Of a stretch of 64,000 nt of DNA, positions 24,316 to 36,365 are shown piece by piece. Location of the stretch: the NCBI RefSeq assembly GCF_004134865.1, contig NZ_SDPO01000002.1, forward strand, positions 1,054,001 through 1,118,000. Direction: 5' to 3'. The stretch is from Agromyces fucosus. Its GTDB lineage: Bacteria; Actinomycetota; Actinomycetes; Actinomycetales; Microbacteriaceae. Made by a program: the position numbers and the translations under genes. The notes below the pieces were generated by a model, which saw only the letters and a program-made list of their open reading frames with translations, had not been told where the DNA came from and searched no databases. Within the stretch, counting starts at the first letter, position 1; each line of letters opens with the position of its first letter.

Positions 24316-24714
24316 ATGACCGAAGCCTCGAAGATGATCGCAGCCGCACCCGAAGTCGATCGCTATCTAGACGGTCTCCCGTCGGAATTCGGAGGCCCGC
24401 TCGTCCGTCTCCGCGACGGCATCCGCAGCGCGGCGCCCGCGGGCACCGTCGAGAACATCAAGTGGAACGGGCCGAACTACGCGCTCGACGGTGTCGACCG
24501 CGTGACGGTCGGCACCGACCCCAGGGGCAAGGTGCGCATCGTCATCCACCGGGGCGTGAAGATCGTCGATGCCGAGGGCTTCAGCTTCGACGACGACACC
24601 GGGCTCGTGCGCTGGGCGGCGGCCGACCGCGGCGTGATCGCCCTGGACCCGGCCGAGATCGATGCGCATCGCGACGAGATCGTCGCACTGATCGAACGCT
24701 GGCTGCAGCTCTGA
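24316..24714 (+). CDS. DUF1801 domain protein
   Basis: 132 aa from ATG 24316 (an in-frame ATG at 24283 would add 11 residues). The fold is suggested by 'LPSEFGGPLVRLRDGIRSAAPAGTVENIKWNGPNYALDG', where the conserved 'E-x-IKW--P' motif of DUF1801 (YdhG-like) is clear, and by the C-terminal 'DEIVALIERWLQL' helix. These are small cytosolic proteins of unknown biochemical role. It begins the variable segment that continues to the tRNA genes. Confidence 0.8.
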   Translation: MTEASKMIAAAPEVDRYLDGLPSEFGGPLVRLRDGIRSAAPAGTVENIKWNGPNYALDGVDRVTVGTDPRGKVRIVIHRGVKIVDAEGFSFDDDTGLVRWAAADRGVIALDPAEIDAHRDEIVALIERWLQL

Positions 24715-24729
24715 CGGCGGATCCGGCCA

Positions 24730-24870
24730 TCACTGCGACACGAGGTTCGCCACGCGCCCGAGGGCCATCTTGATGTCGATGAGCTCCCGCTTCTGGACAT
24801 GCCGTTGGTAGTGGTAGACCTCGGGCGCGCAGTGTGGCCAGCAGCCAGACACAACACGGCCCGGAGCTGG
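24730..24870 (-). pseudogene. C-terminal remnant of a lost gene
   Basis: A leftward frame with no start ends at TGA 24730-24732. Its last ~30 codons read like real protein with G+C-rich third positions ('EVYHYQRHVQKRELIDIK' then 'MALGRVANLVSQ'), but the frame closes at 24871-24873 and the sequence before it is not protein-like. The most likely explanation is the tail of a gene whose front has been deleted or frameshifted. The family is not recognised. Confidence 0.4.
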
Positions 24871-25000
24871 TCACCGAGCATGCTTCCGCGATGTCGTGAG
24901 CGCGACGTGTGGGCCTCGGGGCGAGAGGTGTCCAGCAATCCGGACAGGGAGCCGCCCTCGTGCGCTATGAGCGGCGTGCGTATGATCGCGGGAGAGGGAG

Positions 25001-25384
25001 ATGGTGATGCCCAAGATCATCTGGGTTGTAGTAGCGATCGCCAGCCTTGCGGCTGTGGCAGTCACGATGGCGCTGTTCCCAGACGCGATAGGACCGTGGA
25101 TCGCGGTGATTCTCTGGGGCTCGATCGCAGTCGGTTCGGTAATCAGAGTGTTCACGAAGCGATCCGGCCCGCCGGCGCAGGAGCCTGGACGCGGAGCGCT
25201 CGAAGCCTACGAGTCCAACTACCTCAACCGACTCCCTCATCGCATCGAATGGCCGATTGACCAGGAGCCGTCGACCTCGATTGTCGAGGATGGCGGGCAG
25301 GGCGACATTCGGGGTAATCGCATCGTCGTGGATCCTCCTGAGCAACGAGTGCCCGGCCCTCAACGGAGACACGAGGAAGGGTGA
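25001..25384 (+). CDS. two-helix membrane protein, unknown
   Basis: 127 aa; AGAGGGAG immediately precedes ATG 25001, so the second ATG at 25007 may be the true start with better spacing. Two helices (~5-25 and ~31-50) are followed by a hydrophilic cytosolic tail ('FTKRSGPPAQEPGRG...'). A TATGAT box at 24981-24986 could be its -10 element. Codon use is less biased to G/C in third position than in the core genes, in keeping with the variable segment around it. No family recognised. Confidence 0.55.
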   Translation: MVMPKIIWVVVAIASLAAVAVTMALFPDAIGPWIAVILWGSIAVGSVIRVFTKRSGPPAQEPGRGALEAYESNYLNRLPHRIEWPIDQEPSTSIVEDGGQGDIRGNRIVVDPPEQRVPGPQRRHEEG

Positions 25385-25748
25385 GCTCGCGATCCGTTTC
25401 ATGTGCTGAGAGGAGCGCTTCGCCGACGCAGTGCACCTCGAGATCCGAGGCGCGCGAGGGCGAGGTGAGCGCCAAGCATGGAAGTGGCCAGGGTGCGCCC
25501 CTTCAACAGGAGACTGCGCCCTTGCCACATGGTGCGAGGTCAGCCGGCTACCGCCGACGCGAACTCAGCTGTGTCGATCTCAGTCCCACCGGATGTAGGC
25601 GCCGCCCGTGACCGTGGAGATCGACTTGCCGCTCGCTTGCGTTAGGCGAGGACGTTGCCCTGTTCAACATGTGGTCTCCTTCGATCAGAAAAGGAGGAGA
25701 TCGGTCGATCCTCCGGTGAAGAATGCCCGGACCGGCTCGGGAGGTTGC
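25385..25748. other. 364-bp stretch without an intact gene; second coding remnant
   Basis: No intact gene is supported. On the minus strand, 25580-25663 holds 27 codons ending in a protein-like tail 'GKSISTVTGGAYIRWD' before a stop, with another stop just upstream, so it looks like the end of a decayed gene. An AAAGGAGGAG at 25689-25698 has no suitable start behind it on the plus strand. Confidence 0.4.
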
Positions 25749-26003
25749 CTATTCGCGAGAATCAGTTCGGTGGCCGATGACGAGCGCCGCACCGATGAAA
25801 GCAGCGCCGAGAGGAGCGCCGATCTCGCGCACGAGCCGGACGAGCAGATCAATGAATACGCCGGCCGTCTGACCGACGACTCTATCGCCGCCGATTCCGC
25901 CGAGAACCGGCGGGAGGATGACGATGAGCACCGCGCAGAGTGCGAGCAGCGCGACACCAACCCACAGGAGTGTCTTGGCAGATCCAGTCACGTTGAACGT
26001 CAT
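25749..26003 (-). CDS. 84-aa two-helix membrane protein
   Basis: ATG 26003 with GAGGGAG 9 bases upstream. Helices at ~9-32 ('KTLLWVGVALLALCAVLIVIL') and ~48-75 ('VGQTAGVFIDLLVRLVREIGAPLGAAFIGAALVIG') with a short polar tail. No family recognised. It lies downstream of the sigma-factor pair but separated by 159 bases, so independent expression is likely. Confidence 0.5.
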   Translation of the reverse strand: MTFNVTGSAKTLLWVGVALLALCAVLIVILPPVLGGIGGDRVVGQTAGVFIDLLVRLVREIGAPLGAAFIGAALVIGHRTDSRE

Positions 26004-26162
26004 CAGGTAGTGCTCCCTCGAGAAATGGTCGGTCACCAAGAGATGTCCGGCGCAACGCCTCCGGATGCATAAAGGCGCCGACTTCGACGGCAGCTGCATA
26101 GCGACGCACCGACGCGTCGCGCTGCGCTGCGATCGTGTTCCGCCTCAGGGGACTGTGGCTAA

Positions 26163-26693
26163 CTACCCGCCGTCACCGCCATCAACGGGCGCGAGGCCGA
26201 GGCGTTGGCAGACCGCCGGCTCTGACGAGGGAACTGCGGCCGCGCTGCCATCAGGCATCACGCAAACGATGAATGCCTCGGGCACCTCGCCTGGGGCGTT
26301 CGTCGTCGACCGGGGATCGAATCCCGGCTCCATCGCACCCTGCTCCCACATCATCGTGCAGAATTCCACAGCTTCGATCGCGCGGGCTTCGCCGTTCGCG
26401 GAGGCAAGCGAGCCCATCCCTCCCGGGTAGCTGCCGTCGGCCGCACGCTGGTCGGACTCCAGGCAGTGCACGATCTGCTCGTTCGACACCGTCTGTGCCT
26501 GCAATACGACTCCTGCGGCCGTAGCGCCAATGCCAACAACCAGCACCCCGGCGCCGCCCCACGCGAACCAGCGGTTGCGGCGCCAGCGTGCTCTCTTTTC
26601 GCGCGACTCTTCGAGGTTCTCGAGCACGAGACTCTTGATCGCAGCCTCGCGCCCCGGGCGCATTTCGGGGCGGCCGTCCAGCGGTTCGTTCAT
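26163..26693 (-). CDS. membrane protein coupled to ECF sigma factor (putative anti-sigma)
   Basis: 176 aa; its ATG overlaps the stop of the upstream sigma gene (26690-26693), so the two are translated together. A cytosolic N-terminus of ~43 residues ('AAIKSLVLENLEESREKRARWRRNRW'), one transmembrane helix (~46-69), then an extracellular domain of ~105 residues with four Cys that could form two disulfides. The order sigma gene then single-span protein is the usual anti-sigma layout, but the short N-terminal part has no ZAS zinc motif, so anti-sigma function is inferred from position only. Confidence 0.6.
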   Translation of the reverse strand: MNEPLDGRPEMRPGREAAIKSLVLENLEESREKRARWRRNRWFAWGGAGVLVVGIGATAAGVVLQAQTVSNEQIVHCLESDQRAADGSYPGGMGSLASANGEARAIEAVEFCTMMWEQGAMEPGFDPRSTTNAPGEVPEAFIVCVMPDGSAAAVPSSEPAVCQRLGLAPVDGGDGG

Positions 26694-27271
26694 ATGTCGA
26701 CCACTTCCGATGCTGGAGCGAATCGTTCGAGCTCCACCTGGAGCTTCTTCCGGGTGCGGGACAGCTTCGCCTTCACAGTGCCGACGGGCATATCGAGGAC
26801 GATTGCTGCTGCGGAGACGGGCAGTTCATCGATCAAGCAGAGCTCGATCACACGCTGATCCGATTCGCTGTAGCGCTTCATCGCGACTCGCAGCGCTTGG
26901 AAGGCTTCGCTGGCTGCGATCTGCGCGAGGGTGCGCTCACTCAGATCGGGCTCGTGATCGGGAGGAGGCAGCTTCGCAAGCAGCCGCCGATACCGGCGGC
27001 TCGCGCGATCGTGGTTCAGGCAGACATTCAGGGTGACGACCAGCAGCCACGGCCGGAGCGAGCCATCCACGAACCTGACACTGTCGCGCTTCCGCCATGC
27101 CTCCATGAAGACGATCGCGACGACATCCTCGGCCTCCGTGACATCACGGAGGCGGTCGTATGCCCGTTTGAATACGAGACGCCGATACCGGTCGAAGATG
27201 ACGGCGTACGAAGCGTCGGTACCAGAGGTCGCCTCCAGCCACAGAACAGCATCCTGCACCTCGTAATTCAC
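26690..27271 (-). CDS. ECF RNA polymerase sigma factor
   Basis: 193 aa from GTG 27271. Region 2 at ~18-85 ('YAVIFDRYRRLVFKRAYDRLRDVTEAEDVVAIVFMEAWRKRDSV', 'RPWLLVVTLNVCLNHDRASRRYRRL') and region 4 at ~125-180 ('YSESDQRVIELCLIDELPVSAAAIVLDMPVGTVKAKLSRTRKKL'). It should direct a small regulon answering to a membrane signal, with the co-encoded single-span protein as its likely partner. The 242-bp spacer 27272-27513 before tRNA-Ala holds no other gene and should contain its promoter. The moderate G+C of this pair differs from the core genes. Confidence 0.9.
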   Translation of the reverse strand: MNYEVQDAVLWLEATSGTDASYAVIFDRYRRLVFKRAYDRLRDVTEAEDVVAIVFMEAWRKRDSVRFVDGSLRPWLLVVTLNVCLNHDRASRRYRRLLAKLPPPDHEPDLSERTLAQIAASEAFQALRVAMKRYSESDQRVIELCLIDELPVSAAAIVLDMPVGTVKAKLSRTRKKLQVELERFAPASEVVDI

Positions 27272-27513
27272 ACCCGAAGTCTAAGCAGGAGGTCACGCGA
27301 ACGCGGTACCGGAACGTCGACCGTGAAGTACCGTGATCCCACGAATACAACCAAGGTGGCATACCCGGCTATCTCTCTCCAGAAGGGCATGTGCGGGGAG
27401 AGATCGAGAACGAGCGAGCGCGCAGCCTGGCTGGGAATCGCTCACGGCAGAGAAAAACCCCGGAATCTCGCGGTATTTGCGGGATTCCGAGGTTCTGAGG
27501 TTCTGAGTTGCTG

Positions 27514-27586
27514 TGGAGCCTAGGAGATTCGAACTCCTGACATCCTGCTTGCAAAGCAGGCGCTCTACCAACTGAGCTAAGGCCCC
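27514..27586 (-). tRNA. tRNA-Ala(TGC)
   Basis: 73 nt, CCA not encoded. Acceptor GGGGCCT/AGGCTCC with discriminator A; anticodon stem CCTGC/GCAGG with loop TTTGCAA, anticodon TGC; T-loop TTCGAAT. It lies downstream of tRNA-Ile with a 46-base spacer, the ileT-alaT pair conserved next to gyrA in actinobacteria. Confidence 0.96.
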
Positions 27587-27589
27587 GAG

Positions 27590-27608
27590 CGGATGCCTGA
27601 GGCATCCG
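27590..27608. repeat. hairpin between tRNA-Ile and tRNA-Ala
   Basis: CGGATGCC TGA GGCATCCG, an 8-bp perfect stem with 3-nt loop in the tRNA spacer. It is one of several intergenic hairpins built from the same GGATGCC/GGCATCC word (also 20421-20438, 34648-34661, 60154-60172). Confidence 0.6.
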
Positions 27609-27632
27609 TTCTTCATATTGAATTGTTCACAG

Positions 27633-27706
27633 TGGGGATACGAGGACTTGAACCTCGGACCTCTTCGTTATCAGCGAAGCGCTCTAACCGCCTGAGCTAT
27701 ATCCCC
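27633..27706 (-). tRNA. tRNA-Ile(GAT)
   Basis: 74 nt, CCA not encoded. Acceptor GGGGATA/TATCCCC with discriminator A; anticodon stem CTTCG/CGAAG with loop CTGATAA, anticodon GAT; T-loop TTCAAGT. Its first ten bases overlap the end of the DUF3566 reading frame. Confidence 0.96.
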
Positions 27707-28176
27707 GAATTTCGGCCAGAGGAAAGACTACCGGACGTGGCAGGAATCTCCGAATCGGGCCGAGAATCGCATGAGTTGTTGGTGAATCCGACGAGGATGC
27801 CGCCCGTGATCTTGACGCTCAGGTTGTAGAGCACGGCGATGATGGCGCCGAGCGCCGTCGTGACGACGAGGTTCAGGAGTGCCGCGACGACCGCGAAGCC
27901 CATGACGTTGCCGAGCGACAGGATCGACGTGAGGTCGCCGCCGGCGCCCGCGACGTCTTGCACGAGCTCGTTGACCTTGTCGAAGATGCCGGTCGAGTTC
28001 AACACCGTGTAGATGAGGAACGTCGCGACGATGCTGACGACCGCGAGGCACACGGCGACGAGGAACGACAACTTCACCGCCGACCAGAAGTCGATGTAGA
28101 CGAGCCGGAGGCGCACCTGCTTGGCAGGGGTCTTGCGGTTCGACTTGCGGGCCAGCTTCTCAGCGACGCTACTCAT
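27697..28176 (-). CDS. DUF3566 membrane protein with read-on tail
   Basis: 159 aa. Two or three transmembrane segments (~31-58, ~88-118) and the ending 'ITGGILVGFTNN' are typical of the DUF3566 protein encoded after gyrA (Rv0007 position). Homologues usually stop close to that point; here the frame continues for ~25 odd residues (SCDSRPDSEIPATSGS...) and terminates at a TAG inside tRNA-Ile. The codon after the normal end is TCA, one base from TGA. Separated from gyrA by 6 bases, it is the last protein gene of the gyrB-gyrA unit. Function unknown, probably linked to the cell envelope. Confidence 0.88.
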   Translation of the reverse strand: MSSVAEKLARKSNRKTPAKQVRLRLVYIDFWSAVKLSFLVAVCLAVVSIVATFLIYTVLNSTGIFDKVNELVQDVAGAGGDLTSILSLGNVMGFAVVAALLNLVVTTALGAIIAVLYNLSVKITGGILVGFTNNSCDSRPDSEIPATSGSLSSGRNSGI

Positions 28177-28182
28177 CTAGGG

Positions 28183-32914
<4,732 letters not shown>

Positions 32915-33397
32915 CTAGCCGTAGGTATCGCGTGGACCACGCCCTGGAACCGATCTGGGACCCTTTTTCCAGGTGGGGGCATCCGGCCCCTGAAAGCGGA
33001 TCGTGTCGACGCCCGCTCCGGGGAATCTCGTCGTGATCTCGGTGACCAGTTGGGTGCGCATCATGCGGAGCTGCGTGGCCCACGCAGTCGACTCGCACCT
33101 GACCTGCAGCACGCCGCCTTCGATCGCGATGGGTTCGGTGTGCCGCGCGGTCTCCTCACCGGCGATCTCCGCCCAGGAGGCGAGCACGTCGTGCTGCGAG
33201 AGCGGGCCGCTCCATCCGAGCTGGGCGCTCAGGGAATCGATCGTGTCACCGAGCGGCTTCGGGTCGCGGCCCGGGCTGAACGGCTCGCTGCCGGAGGCCT
33301 CGCGGGTGCGAACCCGCCCGGCACGCCCGGTGTGCGAGCGGGGCTGGCCGCCGAAGATCTCGCGGAAGTGCTGGTAGACGCGTGAGGCCTCAGACAT
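32915..33397 (-). CDS. dciA: DciA-like DUF721 protein
   Basis: 160 aa. The conserved core is 'LSQHDVLASWAEIAGEETARHTEPIAIEGGVLQVRCESTAWATQLRMM', the DUF721 KH-like domain, preceded by ~60 disordered basic residues. In bacteria without DnaC or DnaI, DciA loads or manages the DnaB helicase. Position between recF and gyrB equals M. tuberculosis Rv0004. The start lies within the recF stop region (8-base overlap), so the genes are coupled. Confidence 0.9.
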   Translation of the reverse strand: MSEASRVYQHFREIFGGQPRSHTGRAGRVRTREASGSEPFSPGRDPKPLGDTIDSLSAQLGWSGPLSQHDVLASWAEIAGEETARHTEPIAIEGGVLQVRCESTAWATQLRMMRTQLVTEITTRFPGAGVDTIRFQGPDAPTWKKGPRSVPGRGPRDTYG

Positions 33398-34625
33398 CCG
33401 CGGCCTCGGGCTCGGTGGTGGTCGACGACGGTTCGGGCTCGCCGGCGGGGTCAGTCTCAGACTCGCTCGCGGGCTCGCCGTCGACGATCCGGCCGGCGGC
33501 GATGTGCACGATGCGGGCGGTGAGCGGAAGCGGAACGTCTTCGAGCACCGCGGCCGTCACCAGCACCTGCTCGAAACCGGCGATCGCGTGGGCGAGCCGT
33601 TCCCGCCGTAGGCGGTCGAGTTCGGCGAACACGTCGTCGAGCACGAGGACCGGGTCGCCCGTCATCGAGTCGCGACGCAGCAGCTCGGCCGAGGCCAGTC
33701 GAAGCGCGAGGGCGAAGGACCACGACTCCCCGTGGCTCGCGTATCCCTTTGCGGGAAGGTCGTTCAGGAGCAGCACGACATCGTCGCGATGCGGGCCGAC
33801 GAGCGTGACGCCGCGCTCGAGCTCCTTCGGGCGGAGCACGCGCAACGCCTCGGCGAATCGCTCGCGGGTACCGGCGGTCGACGCTGCGGCACCGACCACC
33901 TGATCGGCATCGGCATCGGGGTCGGCGCCGTCGATCGAGAGCAACGGCGTCATGCCCGGCCCGTGATCGGCGTCGACGATCGCCCGGTACGCCGCGGCGA
34001 GGGGTTCGCGGAGCTCTTCGACGAGCGCGAGTCGCTGGTCGATGAGCTCGGACCCGAACGTGACGAGCCGTTCGTCCCAGATGTCGAGCGTCGTGAGTTT
34101 GTCGACGGCGAGACCGCGGGCCCTGGCGCTCTTCAGCAGCGAGTTGCGCTGCTTGAGCACCCGCTCGTAGTCGGCCATGACGCCCGCGAGGCGCGGCGTG
34201 CGCTGGATGAGCAACTCGTCGAGCATGCGCCGGCGCACCGAGGGCTCGCCGCGCACGATCGCGAGGTCTTCGGGAGCGAAGAGCACGCTGTGCGCATAAC
34301 GCGGCAGCTCGCGGGTCTTCACGGGAGAGCGGTTCAGCTGGGCACGGTTGGCACCCTGACGGTTCAGCTGCAGCTCGACGAGCAACTCTCGATCGCCGTG
34401 CGAGAGGAGCGCTCGCACGATCGCGGCGTCGGCGCCGGCGCGGATGAGCGCCTGGTCGCCCGACACCCTGTGCGAGCCGAGGGTCGCCAGGTAGCCGATG
34501 GCTTCGACGAGGTTGGTCTTGCCCTGCCCGTTGCGCCCGACCAGCACCGTCGCCCCGGGGCCGAGTTCGAGCTCGGCCCGCGCGTAGTTGCGGTAGTCGG
34601 TCAACGAGAGCCGGGCGACGTGCAC
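33390..34625 (-). CDS. recF: DNA replication and repair protein RecF
   Basis: 411 aa. Walker A 'VGRNGQGKTNLVEAIGYLATLGSHR' at ~residue 30, the signature 'SFALALRLASAELLRR' and Walker B 'PVLVLDDVFAELDRLRRERL' mark the SMC-like ATPase RecF, which loads RecA at single-strand gaps. A Glu/Thr-rich tail of ~35 residues extends beyond the usual end. It is 104 bases downstream of dnaN and overlaps dciA. Confidence 0.97.
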   Translation of the reverse strand: MHVARLSLTDYRNYARAELELGPGATVLVGRNGQGKTNLVEAIGYLATLGSHRVSGDQALIRAGADAAIVRALLSHGDRELLVELQLNRQGANRAQLNRSPVKTRELPRYAHSVLFAPEDLAIVRGEPSVRRRMLDELLIQRTPRLAGVMADYERVLKQRNSLLKSARARGLAVDKLTTLDIWDERLVTFGSELIDQRLALVEELREPLAAAYRAIVDADHGPGMTPLLSIDGADPDADADQVVGAAASTAGTRERFAEALRVLRPKELERGVTLVGPHRDDVVLLLNDLPAKGYASHGESWSFALALRLASAELLRRDSMTGDPVLVLDDVFAELDRLRRERLAHAIAGFEQVLVTAAVLEDVPLPLTARIVHIAAGRIVDGEPASESETDPAGEPEPSSTTTEPEAADV

Positions 34626-34647
34626 GCTGGGCTCCCTTCAGCAGCGA

Positions 34648-34661
34648 GGCATCCGGATGCC
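34648..34661. repeat. 14-bp perfect palindrome in the recF leader
   Basis: GGCATCCGGATGCC, a perfect palindrome 23 bases upstream of the recF start in the dnaN-recF spacer, built from the word that recurs across the window. Confidence 0.5.
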
Positions 34662-34729
34662 CCGGAGCCGACGGATTCGCAATGGTCCACGCTACCCCGC
34701 ACCGCCGACGACGGGCCCGTGGCGACCGA

Positions 34730-35878
34730 CTAGCGCAGCAGCAGGTTCGGCTGCAGCAGGTAGCGGTAGCTGTCGGCGCCGGCCTGCTCGCGAGAGGACT
34801 GGCTCGTGATGAGCACTGGGCCCGGCTTGTTGGGATTCTCGGTCTTCGTGAACGAGACGCGCACGAACTCCGAGTGCACGGCGCCGAGCCCGTCGAGCAG
34901 GAACTGCGGCTTCAGCGAGACGACCGTGTCGTCGCCCGTGAGGATCGCGTCGATCGTCTCTGAGGCTTGGGCCTGCTCGCTGCCGATCGCCTCGAGGGTG
35001 AGACCGTCGGCGGAGAAGCTGTACCGAAGGGCGGCCTCGCGCTCCAGGACGAGGGCGACGCGACGGGTGGCCTCGATGAGCTCGGCCGTGTTGACCACCG
35101 CGTAGTTGTCGACCGTCTCGGGGAAGAGCCGGCGTACGGGCGGGAAGTTGCCCTTGATGAGGAGGGAGGTGACGGTCTTCTTCTCGGCGCTGAACGCGAT
35201 GAGCTCGCGGTCGTCGCGGCTCGTGATCGAGACCGAGATGGTGCCGGAGTGGCCGAAGGTCTTGCCGACCTCTTGCAGGGTGCGGGCGGGCACGAGTGCC
35301 GTGACCGATTCCTCGCTCGCGACGGATCCGCCGTCCCAGTCGAGTTCGCGGACGGCGACGCGGTAGCGGTCGGTGGCGACGAGGCTGAGGTTGTTCTCGC
35401 GCACCTCGAGCTGGACGCCCGTGATGACGGGAGTGACGTCGTCACGCGAAGCGGCGACGGCGACCTGTGCGACGGCCGCGGCGAACTCCTCGGCCGGAAC
35501 CACGCCCGACTGCTCGCCGATCTCGGGAATGGAGGGGTACTCCTCGACCGGCATCGACAGCAGGGTGAAGCTCGCGGAGCCGCAGCTCACGGAGATACGA
35601 CTCTCTTCGGTCGCCACGCGCACGGGTGCGTTCGGAAGGCGGCCGGCGATCTCGGCGAGGAGTCGGCCGGAGACGAGGACGGTACCGGTCTCTTCGACGT
35701 CGGCCTGGATCTCGGTCTGCGATGAGACCTCGTAGTCGAAGGAGGAGAGCACGAGACCGTCGGCGTTCGCCTGGATCAGCACGCCCGAGAGGATCGGCAG
35801 CGTGGTGCGCTGAGGCAGCAGCTTGACGGCGAAGGAAACGGCCTCACTGAAGACGTCGCGGTTGACCTGGAACTTCAC
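34730..35878 (-). CDS. dnaN: DNA polymerase III sliding clamp (beta)
   Basis: 382 aa from GTG 35878, chosen because GGGAG lies just upstream and homologues begin 'VKFQVNRDVFSEAVSFAVKLLPQR'; the frame stays open 30 codons further into oriC. Three clamp domains of ~120 residues each are visible, ending 'YRYLLQPNLLLR' where the C-terminal pocket helps bind polymerase and other clipping partners. It encircles DNA as a homodimer. The promoter lies within the oriC spacer. Confidence 0.97.
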   Translation of the reverse strand: MKFQVNRDVFSEAVSFAVKLLPQRTTLPILSGVLIQANADGLVLSSFDYEVSSQTEIQADVEETGTVLVSGRLLAEIAGRLPNAPVRVATEESRISVSCGSASFTLLSMPVEEYPSIPEIGEQSGVVPAEEFAAAVAQVAVAASRDDVTPVITGVQLEVRENNLSLVATDRYRVAVRELDWDGGSVASEESVTALVPARTLQEVGKTFGHSGTISVSITSRDDRELIAFSAEKKTVTSLLIKGNFPPVRRLFPETVDNYAVVNTAELIEATRRVALVLEREAALRYSFSADGLTLEAIGSEQAQASETIDAILTGDDTVVSLKPQFLLDGLGAVHSEFVRVSFTKTENPNKPGPVLITSQSSREQAGADSYRYLLQPNLLLR

Positions 35879-36365
35879 GGTACTCCCGTCGTGGATGTCG
35901 CTGGGTGGCTCCCATGCTATCCGCAGAGATCGTCCAGACGCGGGCGAATCGATCACGAACCGGATCACGACGACCTTCGTTCGAGGTGCGCCGATTCACA
36001 AGGTTGTGGGAATCCCCACTTAAACCCTTAACTCTTAACAGTGTTAACCGCTGTGGAAACTGTGGATGGTGTTCGGAGACCCGCGGAACGACGCTGATCG
36101 CGGGGCATCCGATCTGTGCACAGTGTGTGGGTTCGTGAGCGGATGCCACCCGCCGTCCTCGATCTCAGGACACCGTTCTGCACAGGCGAGCACCCTGTCT
36201 CAACAGGCGCTGGGCGGTTGCTCGTTAACAATCCACAGGTTCTCCACAACTGTGGGAATCGGTCGTCTGAGGCCTGCACGGGGCCTGCAGACCTCGGTTC
36301 GGGTCGTTTTCGGGCGCGCCGAGGGTCGGTCGAGGAGGCGCTTGCTCGACCGGCGAGGGTCCGAC
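35879..36365. other. oriC: dnaA-dnaN spacer
   Basis: The 487-bp spacer is the expected chromosome origin. It has an AT-rich block at 36020-36047 with spaced TTAA words (TTAAAC, CTTAAC, CTTAAC, GTTAAC, about 7-9 bases apart) that could unwind, and DnaA-box-like 9-mers on both strands: TTCTCCACA (36240-36248), CAATCCACA (36229-36237), TGTGGATGG (36061-36069), TGTGGAAAC (36052-36060) and TGTGGGAAT (36251-36259). None is a perfect TTATCCACA or TTGTCCACA. This fits actinobacterial origins with many weak sites. Confidence 0.85.
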
